64,000 nt of DNA from Bryobacteraceae bacterium. Its GTDB lineage: Bacteria > Acidobacteriota > Terriglobia > Bryobacterales > Bryobacteraceae. The position numbers and the translations under genes were made by a program. Below are positions 8,311-20,467 of the stretch, piece by piece (the first letter of the stretch is position 1; each line of letters starts with the position of its first letter). The stretch is from positions 1-64,000 of the forward strand of contig JASHNT010000028.1 in assembly GCA_030041495.1 (NCBI GenBank), written 5' to 3'. The notes under the pieces are model-generated. The model was not told where the DNA came from. It ran no database searches and worked only from the letters and a program-made list of their open reading frames with translations.

Positions 8311-9509
8311 TAGCGGAAGATAGCTTCCAAGTCCGCCGGGCGCTTCAGGCGCGCGTTGAAAAAGAAAGTGCTGCCGCTGCCGGGTTTGCTCTCCACCCAC
8401 ATGTCGCCACCCATCAGACGCACCAGGCGCTGGCAGATGGACAGGCCGAGCCCGGTGCCTCCGTAGCGGCGCGTGGTGGAACCATCGGCCTGGCGAAACG
8501 CTTCAAAGATCACTGCCCGCTGTGCCGCCGACATGCCAATGCCGGTGTCGCTTACGCTGAACCGGATCAGGGATTCCCCGGCCTCGGTCCGCTCCACGCT
8601 GGCGCCCACCTCTACCGAGCCACGCTCCGTAAACTTGATGGCGTTGTTGATCAGATTGACCAGCACCTGGCGCAATCGCGTGGGATCGCCCAGGAGCACC
8701 AGGGGCATGTCGTCCGAGATCTTGTGGTGCAGGTCCAAACCCTTGCCGTGGGCGACTACAGCCAGCACGCTCACGGCTTCGTGAACCGCCGCCGCCACGG
8801 ACATGGGAGTCTGCTCCAATTCCATGCGCCCGGCTTCGATCTTGGAGAAATCCAGAATGTCGTTGAGGATCACCAGCAAGGTGTTGGCGGAAATACGCGC
8901 CGTCTCCAGGTAGTCGCGCAGCTCCGGGGATAGATCCATATCCAGCGCGACATCCAGCATGCCCAGAATGCCGTTCATCGGAGTGCGGATTTCGTGGCTC
9001 ATGTTTGCCAGGAACTCGCTTTTAGCGCGGCTGGCGGCTTCGGCGGCTTCTTTGGCCTTCACCAACTCCGCCTCGGCCCGTTTCTGCTTGGTGATGTCGG
9101 AATAGATCGCGGAGACGCCGCGAATCCGTCCGGCGTCATCTCGAATCGGGGAAAGGATGACGGAAACGTTTACCACGCTTCCGTCCTTGTGGACGCGGGT
9201 GGATTCGAAGCGCTCAATTCGCTCCTGGCGCTCAATCCGTTCCAGGGTCTGCATGTAATCGTCCTGGTGATCTTCCGGGAACAGGAGAGTGATGTGGCGG
9301 CCAATGGTCTCCGCCGCGGTGTAGCCCCACAACCGTTCCGCGCCGCGATTCCAGCTTAGAATGGTGCCCTTCATGTCGGTTCCGACGATGCTATCGTCGG
9401 ATGACTCGACGATTGACGCTAGAAATGCGCGGGTTTGCTCGTCCGTTGCCAGGGGACGCGGCGGTTCCCCGGTCTCCCTGACGAGACGTGGCAGGAAGAC
9501 GTTCTGCAT
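8307..9509 (-). CDS. PAS-domain sensor histidine kinase
   Basis: The 400-residue protein has a PAS domain with PAC tail (about residues 28-145, [20 protein letters not shown] to [13 protein letters not shown]), a short coiled coil, a HisKA domain with the phospho-acceptor His172 in [10 protein letters not shown], and a HATPase domain with [20 protein letters not shown], the [10 protein letters not shown] lid and GSTFFF. It lacks a membrane segment, so it senses a cytoplasmic cue or binds a ligand in PAS. It has no receiver domain and no response regulator nearby, so it is an orphan kinase of hybrid-like type. Confidence 0.92.
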   Translation of the reverse strand: MQNVFLPRLVRETGEPPRPLATDEQTRAFLASIVESSDDSIVGTDMKGTILSWNRGAERLWGYTAAETIGRHITLLFPEDHQDDYMQTLERIERQERIERFESTRVHKDGSVVNVSVILSPIRDDAGRIRGVSAIYSDITKQKRAEAELVKAKEAAEAASRAKSEFLANMSHEIRTPMNGILGMLDVALDMDLSPELRDYLETARISANTLLVILNDILDFSKIEAGRMELEQTPMSVAAAVHEAVSVLAVVAHGKGLDLHHKISDDMPLVLLGDPTRLRQVLVNLINNAIKFTERGSVEVGASVERTEAGESLIRFSVSDTGIGMSAAQRAVIFEAFRQADGSTTRRYGGTGLGLSICQRLVRLMGGDMWVESKPGSGSTFFFNARLKRPADLEAIFRY

Positions 9510-9647
9510 ACAGGCTCCTCAACCGGCTATCGGTGGCAGGGCCTGTTTTCATAAGGCTTACTCTGAGGAATATTAAGGGGGACTACGGAGATCCCAGCTA
9601 TGTTATTGATTCAATTGGTCGTAGGAGCACAAAATGTCCAATACGTC

Positions 9648-9673
9648 GGCGCACGCGAAATGTCGCGTGCGCC
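9648..9673. terminator. Perfect 10-bp stem-loop after exported-protein gene
   Basis: Arms GGCGCACGCG (9648-9657) and CGCGTGCGCC (9664-9673) are perfectly complementary around a 6-base loop. It lies 36 bases past the stop of the minus-strand gene at 9710-10069. There is no T-run, so it may act as an RNA-stabilising 3' hairpin or a factor-dependent terminator. The rest of the 200-base gap holds nothing else I recognise. Confidence 0.4.
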
Positions 9674-9709
9674 GTCCCTTCCCTGGCCAAGTTCCCGGTA
9701 ACTGGATAC

Positions 9710-10069
9710 TTACTGGGATTTCTTGACTACGAACTCAAACGGCATTCCGCCGGCATCCCCCGAGAGCTTGATCTGATCCGCGGATACGACGCCCTTGTAC
9801 TCCAACTTGAACGGCATGCCTCCGAAATCGAGCGTCACAGAAAAGGAGATGTTTGCGCCGTCCACCTTTCCGTCGGCGATCTTGATATCCATGCCGTCCA
9901 TGCCGGCCATGGTACCGTTGAGCACCGCTCCATCCGCCTTAAAAGTAAAAGCCACCGGAAAATCTCCGCCGGGCGTTGAAAGCGACCCGCTCCATTTTCC
10001 GTCCACCGGGTCCGCAAACACGGCCGCGGCGCATAAAACTAATCCTAGCAACAGAGCACGAAATTTCAT
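9710..10069 (-). CDS. Small exported hypothetical protein
   Basis: This 119-residue protein has a clean signal peptide (MKFRALLLGLVLCAAAVFAD) and a mature domain of about 100 residues made of alternating strands (GKWSGSLSTPGGDFPVAFTF, LDFGGMPFKLEYKGVVSAD). This pattern is frequent among exported acidobacterial proteins: short, glycine-rich, with repeated GGMPF segments near residues 84 and 107. No catalytic motif is seen. It lies 30 bases downstream of the HEITH-containing gene and may share its transcript. Confidence 0.7.
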   Translation of the reverse strand: MKFRALLLGLVLCAAAVFADPVDGKWSGSLSTPGGDFPVAFTFKADGAVLNGTMAGMDGMDIKIADGKVDGANISFSVTLDFGGMPFKLEYKGVVSADQIKLSGDAGGMPFEFVVKKSQ

Positions 10070-10099
10070 GTATGCAATTATACGCGTTGGAGCGCGATT

Positions 10100-11311
10100 T
10101 CACAGCCCCAGGCGATGGCCAAGCTCGAAGGTGACCGAGGGCAGCCGGCCGGGATTGTGGAGCAGGTTGCGAAGGCCATCGGGACCGTAGGTTGCATATA
10201 ACAGATCCACGGCTTCCAGCGCGAGCCCGTAAGCCGCCAGGGCATGCGCGGTGTCCATCCGCGACCAATCCTGCCCGAGGTTCGCCAGCTTGGTCAGCTT
10301 GCCATCCTTGGCGAGCTCCGCGAGATGGTCGCGCATTTGCGGAGACACGGCATCGCCCGACAATTTCTGCGCCAATCCTTCCTGGAGCCACGCGGGCCAG
10401 GTTCCGGTCAGCGAGAGGCAGGCGTGGGTGATTTCATGCGCGAGAGTGCGATGCAGGCTCGCGTCCATGACTTCGCCAGCGGCCACGGGAACGCGGATAC
10501 GCCCGTCGTACTGGCCTCCGCTCCACTCCGCCGCATCGGTCGACTTGCGGTAGGCATCGGGGCTTTGCGCGATCGCCACAATGCGCTCCGGCGCGGAGCA
10601 CCCCAGTTCGCCCGAGACACGCGCGAACTCCTGATCCAGCGCGGCCACCATGGCGTGCGCGGTATCGTCCCCGATGGCGCCCGGCTCATATCGGAACGCG
10701 ATGCGAATGCCGTAAATCCGCGCCTGGCTCTTATCGTTGGTGTTCTCTTTTTCGACCCTCTTGTACAGGCCTTCCAGCGCCGGATCAGGCTTCAAATCGA
10801 GCGCCTCGCGCCAATACTTCAGAGCTTTTCCGGAATCATCCGCGCGCCACGCCGCCGCGCCGGCCAGCGCCAACAGCCCAGGATCTTTGGTGGCGCGAGC
10901 CGCCGGCTCGATCAGCTCCAGCGCGGTCTGCGCCTGGCCAGAGTCGAGGAGACTGACGGTGCGATCGGCGATCGAGGACGGCTTCCCCGCCGCCACGGAC
11001 GCAGCGGGCCGGACGACGGTCATCACGTCGCTGAATCCGAGCGCGGGAGCCGAGCGCAAGCCCTGCTCGAAGGAATCAAGGCCTTCCAGCGCGGTTCCCG
11101 GCACGTATCCGCGGACTTCCTTGCCGTCGATTTTCGCCGTGATCTTGTAGCACGCCGCGCCCTCGCCCGAGAGCACGAAGCCGATGGTCACTTCGGCTCC
11201 GGCGGGGAGCTTGGCGACAGTTTCAGCATCGGCGCCGCAGCTCTGGCGTAACGGAGTCTGGTCCTGCTTTACGGAGACCGCGAGCAACAAGAGCGGAATC
11301 CACGTCCCCAT
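10100..11311 (-). CDS. Exported protein with HExxH-type peptidase domain
   Basis: This 403-residue protein begins with a signal-like segment (MGTWIPLLLLAVSVK), followed by an SH3-like or beta-rich part and a short TPR-like helical part (LALAGAAAWRADDSGKALKY). The C-terminal half contains RTLAHEITHACLSLTG followed by PAWLQEGLAQ. This HExxH plus downstream WxxEG pattern is that of gluzincin-type zinc peptidases of the peptidase-MA kind, with the Glu of QEG as likely third ligand. Substrate is unknown. Its position upstream of a small exported protein suggests an envelope role, which is inference. Confidence 0.72.
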   Translation of the reverse strand: MGTWIPLLLLAVSVKQDQTPLRQSCGADAETVAKLPAGAEVTIGFVLSGEGAACYKITAKIDGKEVRGYVPGTALEGLDSFEQGLRSAPALGFSDVMTVVRPAASVAAGKPSSIADRTVSLLDSGQAQTALELIEPAARATKDPGLLALAGAAAWRADDSGKALKYWREALDLKPDPALEGLYKRVEKENTNDKSQARIYGIRIAFRYEPGAIGDDTAHAMVAALDQEFARVSGELGCSAPERIVAIAQSPDAYRKSTDAAEWSGGQYDGRIRVPVAAGEVMDASLHRTLAHEITHACLSLTGTWPAWLQEGLAQKLSGDAVSPQMRDHLAELAKDGKLTKLANLGQDWSRMDTAHALAAYGLALEAVDLLYATYGPDGLRNLLHNPGRLPSVTFELGHRLGL

Positions 11312-11394
11312 GAGACCACGCTACGGCTTTGGGATAGAAAAAACCCTCGGGTGAAAGCCTTAGACCAGGCGGCGAAAGCCAGTTTGGGATGGGA

Positions 11395-13870
<2,476 letters not shown>

Positions 13871-14638
13871 TTATACCGTGGTTTTGTCGAACAATTCTGA
13901 AATTCTCTCCCAATCCTCCGGCGTATCCACGCCCACCGAATCGTAATCCGTCTCCACCACTCGAATCTTGAATCCGTTCTCGAGCGCCCGCAGTTGCTCC
14001 AGCCGCTCAGCGCGCTCCAGAGGCCCCACCGGCAGGCCAGGATACTGGAGCAGGAATTCACGGCGATAGACGTACAGCCCGATATGTTTGAAATGCGCAA
14101 TCTGGCGGGATTCCGGATCATCCGGCTCGCGCACGAAGGGGATCGGCGACCTGGAAAAATACAACGCGTTGCCGCTCGCGTCCGTAACCACCTTCACCAC
14201 GTTGGGATCCTTCACGTCGCCTTCGCGGTAGATGCGGGTCTTCAGCGTCCCCATGGGCGTGTCGCCGTCATCCAGGATTCCCAGCACCGCCACGTCGATA
14301 GCGGCCGGATCGATCATCGGCTCATCGCCTTGAATGTTGACGACGATCCGGGCCTGCGAAGCCGACGCGGCTTCGGCGACGCGGTCGGTTCCTGAGGGGT
14401 GGTCCGCGCGGGTGATCACAACTTTCGCGGAAAATTTTTCGGCCGTTTCGCGGATGCGCTCATCGTCGGTGGCGATCACCACGCTGCTCAGGTAGCGCGC
14501 CTGCGAAGCGCGTTCCCATACGTGCTGCAGCATGGTCTTACCACCTATTACGGCCAAGACTTTGCCGGGAAAGCGAGAGGAGGCGTACCGGGCGGGAATC
14601 ACGCCGAGAATGCTGTGCGGCACAATCGATGGTAACAC
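13871..14638 (-). CDS. kdsB: 3-deoxy-manno-octulosonate cytidylyltransferase
   Basis: KdsB activates Kdo with CTP to give CMP-Kdo. The nucleotide-binding start ILGVIPARYASSRFPGKVLA is diagnostic, followed by VVIATDDERI, TRADHPSGTDRVAEAA, VNIQGDEPMID and IGLYVYRREFLL. At 255 residues the length is normal. The start at GTG 14638 lacks a clear ribosome site; a second GTG at 14623, directly before the PHSILGV strand, is an alternative. It heads the kdsB-pyrG-kdsA operon. A perfect 19-base palindrome sits immediately upstream. Confidence 0.95.
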   Translation of the reverse strand: MLPSIVPHSILGVIPARYASSRFPGKVLAVIGGKTMLQHVWERASQARYLSSVVIATDDERIRETAEKFSAKVVITRADHPSGTDRVAEAASASQARIVVNIQGDEPMIDPAAIDVAVLGILDDGDTPMGTLKTRIYREGDVKDPNVVKVVTDASGNALYFSRSPIPFVREPDDPESRQIAHFKHIGLYVYRREFLLQYPGLPVGPLERAERLEQLRALENGFKIRVVETDYDSVGVDTPEDWERISELFDKTTV

Positions 14639-14657
14639 ACGCGATCCGGGATCGCGT
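14639..14657. repeat. Perfect 19-base palindrome upstream of kdsB
   Basis: Arms ACGCGATCC and GGATCGCGT flank a single G at 14648. It sits directly against the kdsB start and 80 bases before the divergent VWA gene. It could be an operator or an RNA hairpin. Nothing else in the 100-base gap was recognised except the TATACT box. Confidence 0.5.
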
Positions 14658-14712
14658 CCTGGTGCTACGCGGTAAGCCGGCTGCCACGGTGGGAGCCTCC
14701 GGCCAGCGTTGG

Positions 14713-14718
14713 TATACT
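14713..14718 (+). promoter_or_regulatory. Possible -10 box of VWA operon
   Basis: TATACT lies about 20 bases upstream of the ATG at 14739. A matching -35 at the usual spacing is not evident, so this is tentative. Confidence 0.3.
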
Positions 14719-14738
14719 AGGGCCAGAGTGCGGATTTC

Positions 14739-15785
14739 ATGAAGCGTTATCTCATTGCGCTGAGTGTTTTCATGCTTCTAGGCTGGCTGCTGTACGCCGC
14801 CGATCAAGAAGGCAACCCGCTGGCGGGCCCGGGAAACGCGAGCTCGTCCCCGAGCTCCGGAGCGGCATCGGCCAGCCCCGGGGCTTTGATTACCCCGCGC
14901 GTCCGCAATACCCCGGGCACGACGGAACCGGCAATCGATCGCAACGCCATCCGCCTGGACAAGCAACTGGTACTGGTTCCCGTTGCCGTGACTACGCCGA
15001 ATGGCACCTATGTCACGGGTCTCGACAAAGACATGTTCCGCGTTTACGAAAATGGGGTGGAGCAAACCATCGAGAGTTTCTCCAGCGAGGACGCGCCGAT
15101 GTCGGTAGGCGTGGTCTTCGACACCAGCGGCAGCATGGGCGCCAAGCTGCAACGCTCGCGGCAGGCGGTGGCGGAGTTCATGAAAAGCGCCAATCCGCAA
15201 GACGAATTCATGCTGGTCCAGTTCAACGACGAGGCCGAGATGACCGTTCCCTTCACCTCCAACACGGAAGAGCTGCAGAACCGGCTGATGTTCGTCCAAT
15301 CCAAGGGCCGGACGGCTCTGCTGGACGGCGTCTACATGGCGATGAACGCGATGAAGAAGGCGCGTAATCCGCGCAAGGCGATCCTCATCATCTCCGACGG
15401 AGGCGACAATTCCAGCCGCTATACGCAAAGCGAAGTAAGGAATTCGGTGCGGGAGGCCGATGTACAGATTTATGCCATCGGCATCTTTGAAAGCCTGGCG
15501 GCGCGCGGCCGGACTCCGGAAGAGGCCGAAGGGCCGGATCTGCTGCACGACTTGACCGAACAAACCGGAGGCCGCGATTTCGAGGTGGACAACATCGGGG
15601 AAATGCCGGACGTGGCGGCTAAGATCGGACTGGAGTTGCGCAACCAGTACCTGATCGGCTACAGCCCCAAGAACAAGGACCGCGACGGCAAGTTCCGCAG
15701 GATTCAGGTGAAGCTGGTGAAGACTTCCGGTCTCGGACAGATCACGGCGCGATTCCGCACGGGGTATTATGCACCAACTCAGTAA
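14739..15785 (+). CDS. VWFA-related exported protein, paralogue 1
   Basis: The 348-residue protein has a signal peptide (KRYLIALSVFMLLGWLLYAA), a Pro/Ser/Ala-rich linker to about residue 75, a short strand-rich lead (VLVPVAVTTPNGTYVTGLDK, then VYENGVEQTIESF) and a VWA domain with the MIDAS start FDTSGSMG at residue 128, TALLDGVYMA and ISDGGDNSS. It ends ITARFRTGYYAPTQ. This is the acidobacterial VWFA-related family (TIGR03436 type). It is the first of three paralogues in a row, probably envelope proteins binding protein partners through Mg2+. Confidence 0.88.
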   Translation: MKRYLIALSVFMLLGWLLYAADQEGNPLAGPGNASSSPSSGAASASPGALITPRVRNTPGTTEPAIDRNAIRLDKQLVLVPVAVTTPNGTYVTGLDKDMFRVYENGVEQTIESFSSEDAPMSVGVVFDTSGSMGAKLQRSRQAVAEFMKSANPQDEFMLVQFNDEAEMTVPFTSNTEELQNRLMFVQSKGRTALLDGVYMAMNAMKKARNPRKAILIISDGGDNSSRYTQSEVRNSVREADVQIYAIGIFESLAARGRTPEEAEGPDLLHDLTEQTGGRDFEVDNIGEMPDVAAKIGLELRNQYLIGYSPKNKDRDGKFRRIQVKLVKTSGLGQITARFRTGYYAPTQ

Positions 15786-16767
15786 AGCGCCTGGTTCGGG
15801 CGCAACCCGTTTCTCCCTGCCCGCCCTGGCGCTGTTCTGCCTCACGCCGCTGCTGTGTGCACAGAACCAGCCGGCTCAGGCCGCGGGGTCGGCCGAACAG
15901 CCGGTGGCACTGTTCCGCTCCGGAACCGAGTTGGTGGATCTGCCCATCAGCGTCCTGGACAAAAACGGCAAGCTGATTCCCGACATTCCGGAAACCGCGT
16001 TCAAGATTTACGAAAACAACGTGGAGCAGCCCATCCAGTCTTTCCGCCGTGACGACGCGCCGGTGTCGATCGGCATCATCATCGACAATAGCGGTAGCAT
16101 GCGCGATAAGCGGCCCAAGGTGGCAGCGGCGGCGCTGGCTCTGGTGCGCAACTCCAATCCGCAGGACGAAGCGTTCATTGTCGATTTCAATGACGACGCC
16201 TATCTGGACCAGCCCTTCACCAACGACATCAAGAAACTGGAGGCTACGCTCGCCCGCATCGATTCGCACGGCGCCACATCCATGCGCGAGGCGGTCAGCG
16301 TGTCCATTGACTACATGAATGAGGCCGCCACGCGGAACAAACGAGTCCTGCTGGTGGTTACCGACGGCAACGACAACAATCCCGGCGGTATCGGGATGGA
16401 TGCGCTGGTACGCAAGGCGCAGGCCAGCGAAGTGCTGATCTACACCATCGGGTTGCTGAATGAAGAGGAGCCGTCCGAAGCCCGCTCCGCGCGGCGGGCG
16501 TTGAAAGAGCTGGCCGAGGCAACCGGCGGCCAGGACTACTATCCCAAGGACCTTACGGAAGTCGAACAGATAACTCCGCAGGTGGCCCACGAGATCCGCA
16601 ATCAATATCTGGTGGCGTACTCGCCGACCAATCCTGCCCTGGACGGCACGTTCCGGCAGATTAAAGTAAAAATATTGGGATACGAAAAAGCGACCGTGCG
16701 CACGCGCAGTGGTTACTATGCGTCGGCGGACGCGTCCAAGAGATCGGGAGCACCTCCTTCGAAATGA
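15769..16767 (+). CDS. VWFA-related exported protein, paralogue 2
   Basis: This 332-residue paralogue starts at ATG 15769, inside the last codons of the gene before it (17-base overlap), and has a signal segment FSLPALALFCLTPLLCAQ. The MIDAS motif is DNSGSMRDK at residue 106, with TSMREAVSVSIDYM and VTDGNDNNPGG completing the metal site. It shares the family ending TVRTRSGYYA. It is clearly closer to paralogue 3 than to 1 (both have DNSGSMRDKR, EEDP or EEEPSEAR, and EQ/ERVTPQ.A.EIR.QYL), so the second duplication is likely the later one. Confidence 0.88.
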   Translation: MHQLSKAPGSGATRFSLPALALFCLTPLLCAQNQPAQAAGSAEQPVALFRSGTELVDLPISVLDKNGKLIPDIPETAFKIYENNVEQPIQSFRRDDAPVSIGIIIDNSGSMRDKRPKVAAAALALVRNSNPQDEAFIVDFNDDAYLDQPFTNDIKKLEATLARIDSHGATSMREAVSVSIDYMNEAATRNKRVLLVVTDGNDNNPGGIGMDALVRKAQASEVLIYTIGLLNEEEPSEARSARRALKELAEATGGQDYYPKDLTEVEQITPQVAHEIRNQYLVAYSPTNPALDGTFRQIKVKILGYEKATVRTRSGYYASADASKRSGAPPSK

Positions 16768-17789
16768 TGTATAAATCCGAGATTCGGCGGCTCTCCGTTA
16801 ACCGGACGCTGCTGGCGTTGTTGTTGTCGGCTTCGGCGGCCGTGTGGGCCCAGACCGAAGTCCCCACCTTCAAGGTCGATACGCGGGAAGTAGATCTCAA
16901 CATCAGCGTCACGGACAAGGCCGGCAACCAGATCACCGGCATCCCCCAAGGCGCCTTTAAGGTCCTCGAGAACGGCGTGCCTCAGCCGATCAAGGACTTC
17001 GTCCATGTGGACGTTCCGGTTTCGATGGGCATCGTCATCGACAACAGCGGCAGCATGCGGGATAAGCGCGCCAGCGTCAATGCGGCTTCGCTCGCGCTGG
17101 TGAAGGCGTCCAATCCGCAAGACGAGGTGTTCATCATCGGCTTCAACGACACGGCGTATCTGGATCAGGATTTCACCAGCGACGTGAAACTGCTGGAGCG
17201 GGCTTTGGACAAGACCGAATCACGCGGCGGCACGCTGATGCGGGACTCCATCCACCTGGCGCTGGATCACATGAAAAAGTACGCCAAGCACGACAAGAAG
17301 GTGATCCTGGTGATCACCGACGGCAACGACAACATCAGCGATGAAACGCCGGAGCAACTGGTGCGCGAAGCGCGGCAGAGCGGCGTGTTGATCTACTCCA
17401 TCGGCTTGCTTAACGAAGAAGATCCCAAGGACAAGCGCGAAGCGCAGCGCGCTCTCAAGAGCCTGGCCGAAGCCTCGGGAGGACTGGACTACTATCCCAA
17501 GACCCTGGCGGAAGTGGAGCGGGTCACGCCGCAGATCGCCGATGAAATCCGCAAGCAATACCTGATCGCATATTCGCCGGTAAATTCGGCCCTCGATGGG
17601 ACCTTTCGCAAGGTGGAAGTGAAGCTGTCCGGTTATAACAGAGCGAATGTGCGCTACCGCACCGGCTACTATGCCACACCCGACGCGCAGAGCCGCTTGA
17701 CCGGGTCGTCCGCCGCAAAGGACGGCACCGGCACAGACGGGGCTTCCAAAGACAGCTCAGATTTGAAGTCCCAACCGAATTCCAAATAA
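16764..17789 (+). CDS. VWFA-related exported protein, paralogue 3
   Basis: The 341-residue protein overlaps paralogue 2 as ATGA. It has a signal peptide ending SASAAVWAQ, the strand-rich lead (VDLNISVTDKAGNQITGIPQ), and the VWA domain with DNSGSMRDK at residue 93, GTLMRDSIHLALDHM and ITDGNDNISDE. It carries a unique acidic and Ser-rich tail after the family ending TGYYATP (about residues 308-341). All MIDAS residues (DxSxS, T, D) are present, so metal-dependent ligand binding should be intact. Confidence 0.88.
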   Translation: MMYKSEIRRLSVNRTLLALLLSASAAVWAQTEVPTFKVDTREVDLNISVTDKAGNQITGIPQGAFKVLENGVPQPIKDFVHVDVPVSMGIVIDNSGSMRDKRASVNAASLALVKASNPQDEVFIIGFNDTAYLDQDFTSDVKLLERALDKTESRGGTLMRDSIHLALDHMKKYAKHDKKVILVITDGNDNISDETPEQLVREARQSGVLIYSIGLLNEEDPKDKREAQRALKSLAEASGGLDYYPKTLAEVERVTPQIADEIRKQYLIAYSPVNSALDGTFRKVEVKLSGYNRANVRYRTGYYATPDAQSRLTGSSAAKDGTGTDGASKDSSDLKSQPNSK

Positions 17790-17995
17790 TGCTGCGCTTC
17801 CTGTGGCTGGCGTCGCGAGGCCATCGCCTGCGGCCCTGGCGCAGCCGCTATTTGCTGTGGCGCATCGAGACCTACTGGGGCTTACACGCCGACCAAATCT
17901 CGCCGCGCCAATTTCGCGCGTTCGTCTGGGAGCACCGCGGAGAGCTGTGGCGTTTTCTCAAATGGGCGGCGCGGATGCACAAGGCTTCTACCTGA
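17789..17995 (+). CDS. Small Arg/Trp-rich protein, end of VWA operon
   Basis: This 68-residue gene starts on the last base of the VWA stop codon (TAATG) and is thus coupled. The sequence is strongly basic and aromatic (FLWLASRGHRLRPWRSRYLL, then RIETYWGLHADQIS), with six Trp and about a dozen Arg. No signal peptide or membrane segment is seen. I do not recognise it. It ends 12 bases before the convergent permease gene. Coupling to the VWA genes argues for a joint role. Confidence 0.6.
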   Translation: MLRFLWLASRGHRLRPWRSRYLLWRIETYWGLHADQISPRQFRAFVWEHRGELWRFLKWAARMHKAST

Positions 17996-18007
17996 TCGGC
18001 TTTCCGG

Positions 18008-20409
18008 TCAATCTTCGCGCAGGCCGGCCATTGGATCGAGTTTCGCGGCGCGCCGCGCCGGAAGCAGGCATGCCGCGGCGGCGGCCGCAATCACCAGCGC
18101 GATGGCGAATATGTAGGCGCGGTAGTCCGGAGCGGCGAGAGCACCGATGGCTCCGCGCATGCCCCTGGTAGCAGCCATCGCTCCGGCCAGGCCCGCCGCG
18201 GATCCTAACAGCACCGGCCGCATGCCTTGACCGAAAATGAGCGCGACAATGTGGCGCGGGGTAGCGCCGACGGCCATCCGTATCCCTACCTCGCGGGTCC
18301 TCCGGGAAGCCGCATGGGCGACGACACCGTATACTCCGGCGGCGGCCAGGAGCAGGGCGAGCACGGCTGTGATGGAAAGGGCGATGTAGAAAAGCGCCGG
18401 TCTGCAATCGAATCGCCGATCAGCGTGGACATGGTCGCGCTGAGCAACACGGGCTGATTCGGATCGGCAGCGGCTACGGCACGGCGGACGGCCTGAGCCA
18501 ACTCGGCATTGGGATGGTGCGAGCGAACCACCAGGAAGTCGGCCTTTTCGTAAGCCTTCGAAGTCAGGTAGACGGCCGGGCCCTGAGCTTCATCGAGCGA
18601 TCTGTGGCGCATGCTGCCGACCACGCCGACTACCTGATACCAACGCTGTGGCTGGGTCTTCAGGCAGTACACGCAGATGCGCTGGCCCACGGCGTCTCCG
18701 TGCGGCCACAGGATTCGTGCGGCGATTTCGTCCACAATGGCCACCTGGCGGTCCTGTGTAACATCTTCGTCGCGGAACCAGCGGCCGCGCAGCAGCTTGA
18801 CGCCCATCGTTTCCAGGTAACCGGCGCTCACAAAGTCGGTTTCCGCGCTCCGGCCAGCACCTAAAGCGGCTTCGGCCGGATCTCCGGTGACGGGCGGGAC
18901 GGAATTCTCGCCGCTGAACGGAAGCGCGTCGACAACCCCCGCGGACTCGACTCCCGGAATCCGCTTCACTTCCTCCAGGATTTTGGGCCACAGCGGGGCA
19001 CGGCTGGCTGGAGTTGGGTAACGATCGCCAACCGGCACGATGATCGAAGCCAGCACATGGTCCGCGTCGAAACCGGGATCGGTTCGGATCAGATGGATCA
19101 GGGCCTGCGCGAGCAATCCTCCGATGACCACCAGCGCTACGGCGAGCGCTGCTTCGGCGCCCACCAGGATGCCGCGCAAACCGCGGCCTCCCGGATCGCG
19201 TAACTTGCGATTCGGATCGAGCTGAGCAGAGCGAAAAGCCGGCAGAGTCCCGAAGAGAATGCCCGAGAGAAAGGAGATCGCAATCGTGAACAGAAGCACC
19301 TGGCTATCGGCGCGCGCCGAGGCAAGGCGAGGAATAGTCATGGGCGCGACGGCGGGGAGCACGCGCCACGCGGCGGCCGTGAGGGCGAAGCCGCACAACC
19401 CTCCGGCAACAGCCAGGACAAGGCTCTCCGTCAACAGTTGGCGAACCAGCGCCGCGCGGTTCGCGCCGACAGCCAAGCGAATCGCGAACTCGCGTTGCCG
19501 GCTCAGCCCACGCGCCAGGAGCAGATTCGCGACGTTGGCGCACCCGATCAACAAGAACAGGCCCGCCGCGCCGAATAGCAGCCATAAGCCTGCGCGCGAA
19601 GCGCCCAGGTTGCGCTCGACCATGGGGATCGCGCGTAGCGACCGTGGCTGGTTGGAGAGAGGAAAGTCGTGCGCCAGCTCTGTGCTGATGCGGCCCAGCT
19701 CTTGCGAGGCTTGTTCGGCCGTAACGCCGCTCCTCAAACGCGCGAGGGCGCCGTAACCGAAGTCGTCGCGGCGCTCTAGACTGCCTTGATCGGGACGCGG
19801 CAGCGGTGCGGTCCAGAACTCACTGTAAGGCGAAGGAGGCCGAACTGTGGTGGCCAGACGTAGCGGGAATTCGAATCCGGACGGCATCACGCCCACCACG
19901 GCGCAAGTGTGGCCGTTCATCACGGGCGAGCGGCCGACGATGGATGGATCAGAGTGGAAGCGCCGGGTCCACAAACCGTAGCTCAAAATCACCACGCAGG
20001 CGTGGCCCGGCCGATCCTCCTCAGGAAGGATGTTCCGGCCGAGCATCGGCCTCGCGCCCAGTGTTGGAAATAGATCCGCGGAAATCGACAATCCGTAGAG
20101 AGATTCCGGCAAGGCGCCCTCGTCGTCCACCAGGTTCAGCACGGCGTACTTGTACGTTCCCACGGAAGCGAAGGAGGCGCTTTCGCGCCGCGCGTCACGC
20201 AGGTCGCTGAAGGACACCCAGTCTTCGTGAGGATTGCCGCGGCGGTCGTCGGTGCGGATTTGCACCAGCTCGGCCGGCTTCGCATAGGGGAACGGTTCAA
20301 GCAGCACCGCGGAAGCGCTGGTGCCGATGGCAATCGAGGCTAGCGCGATGGCGGTTACGGCAGGGCTCCGCCGCATGAGGCGCACAGCGTAATGCACACT
20401 CGCAAGCAT
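18008..20409 (-). pseudogene. ADOP-type ABC transporter permease, frameshifted
   Basis: The reading covers about 800 residues in two frames: an 18.4-20.4 kb part with a first MacB periplasmic core (LGRISTELAHDFP end), a first FtsX domain (GLFLLIGCANVANLLLARGL, FAIRLAVGANRAALVRQLL) and a second MacB core, and an 18008-18400 part with the last FtsX domain (LALLLAAAGVYGVVAHAASR, EVGIRMAVGATPRHI). This duplicated layout is that of acidobacterial duplicated orphan permeases. The frames join if one G is restored in GACCGGCGC near 18400. Also, the first membrane helix looks shortened (IAIGTSASAVLLEPFPY). It may be decayed, or a single-base read error. Confidence 0.82.
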
Positions 20410-20467
20410 GCCCTGCTGGACGCGTTCGCCACTCTCAACGTTTCAGCGACTGCCGGGCGGGGCTAAG

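Noticed and set aside
11330-11360. kdsA terminator with ACCC/GGGT stem and T-run
   Set aside because: The stem is only four base pairs, too weak to claim although six T follow on the minus strand.
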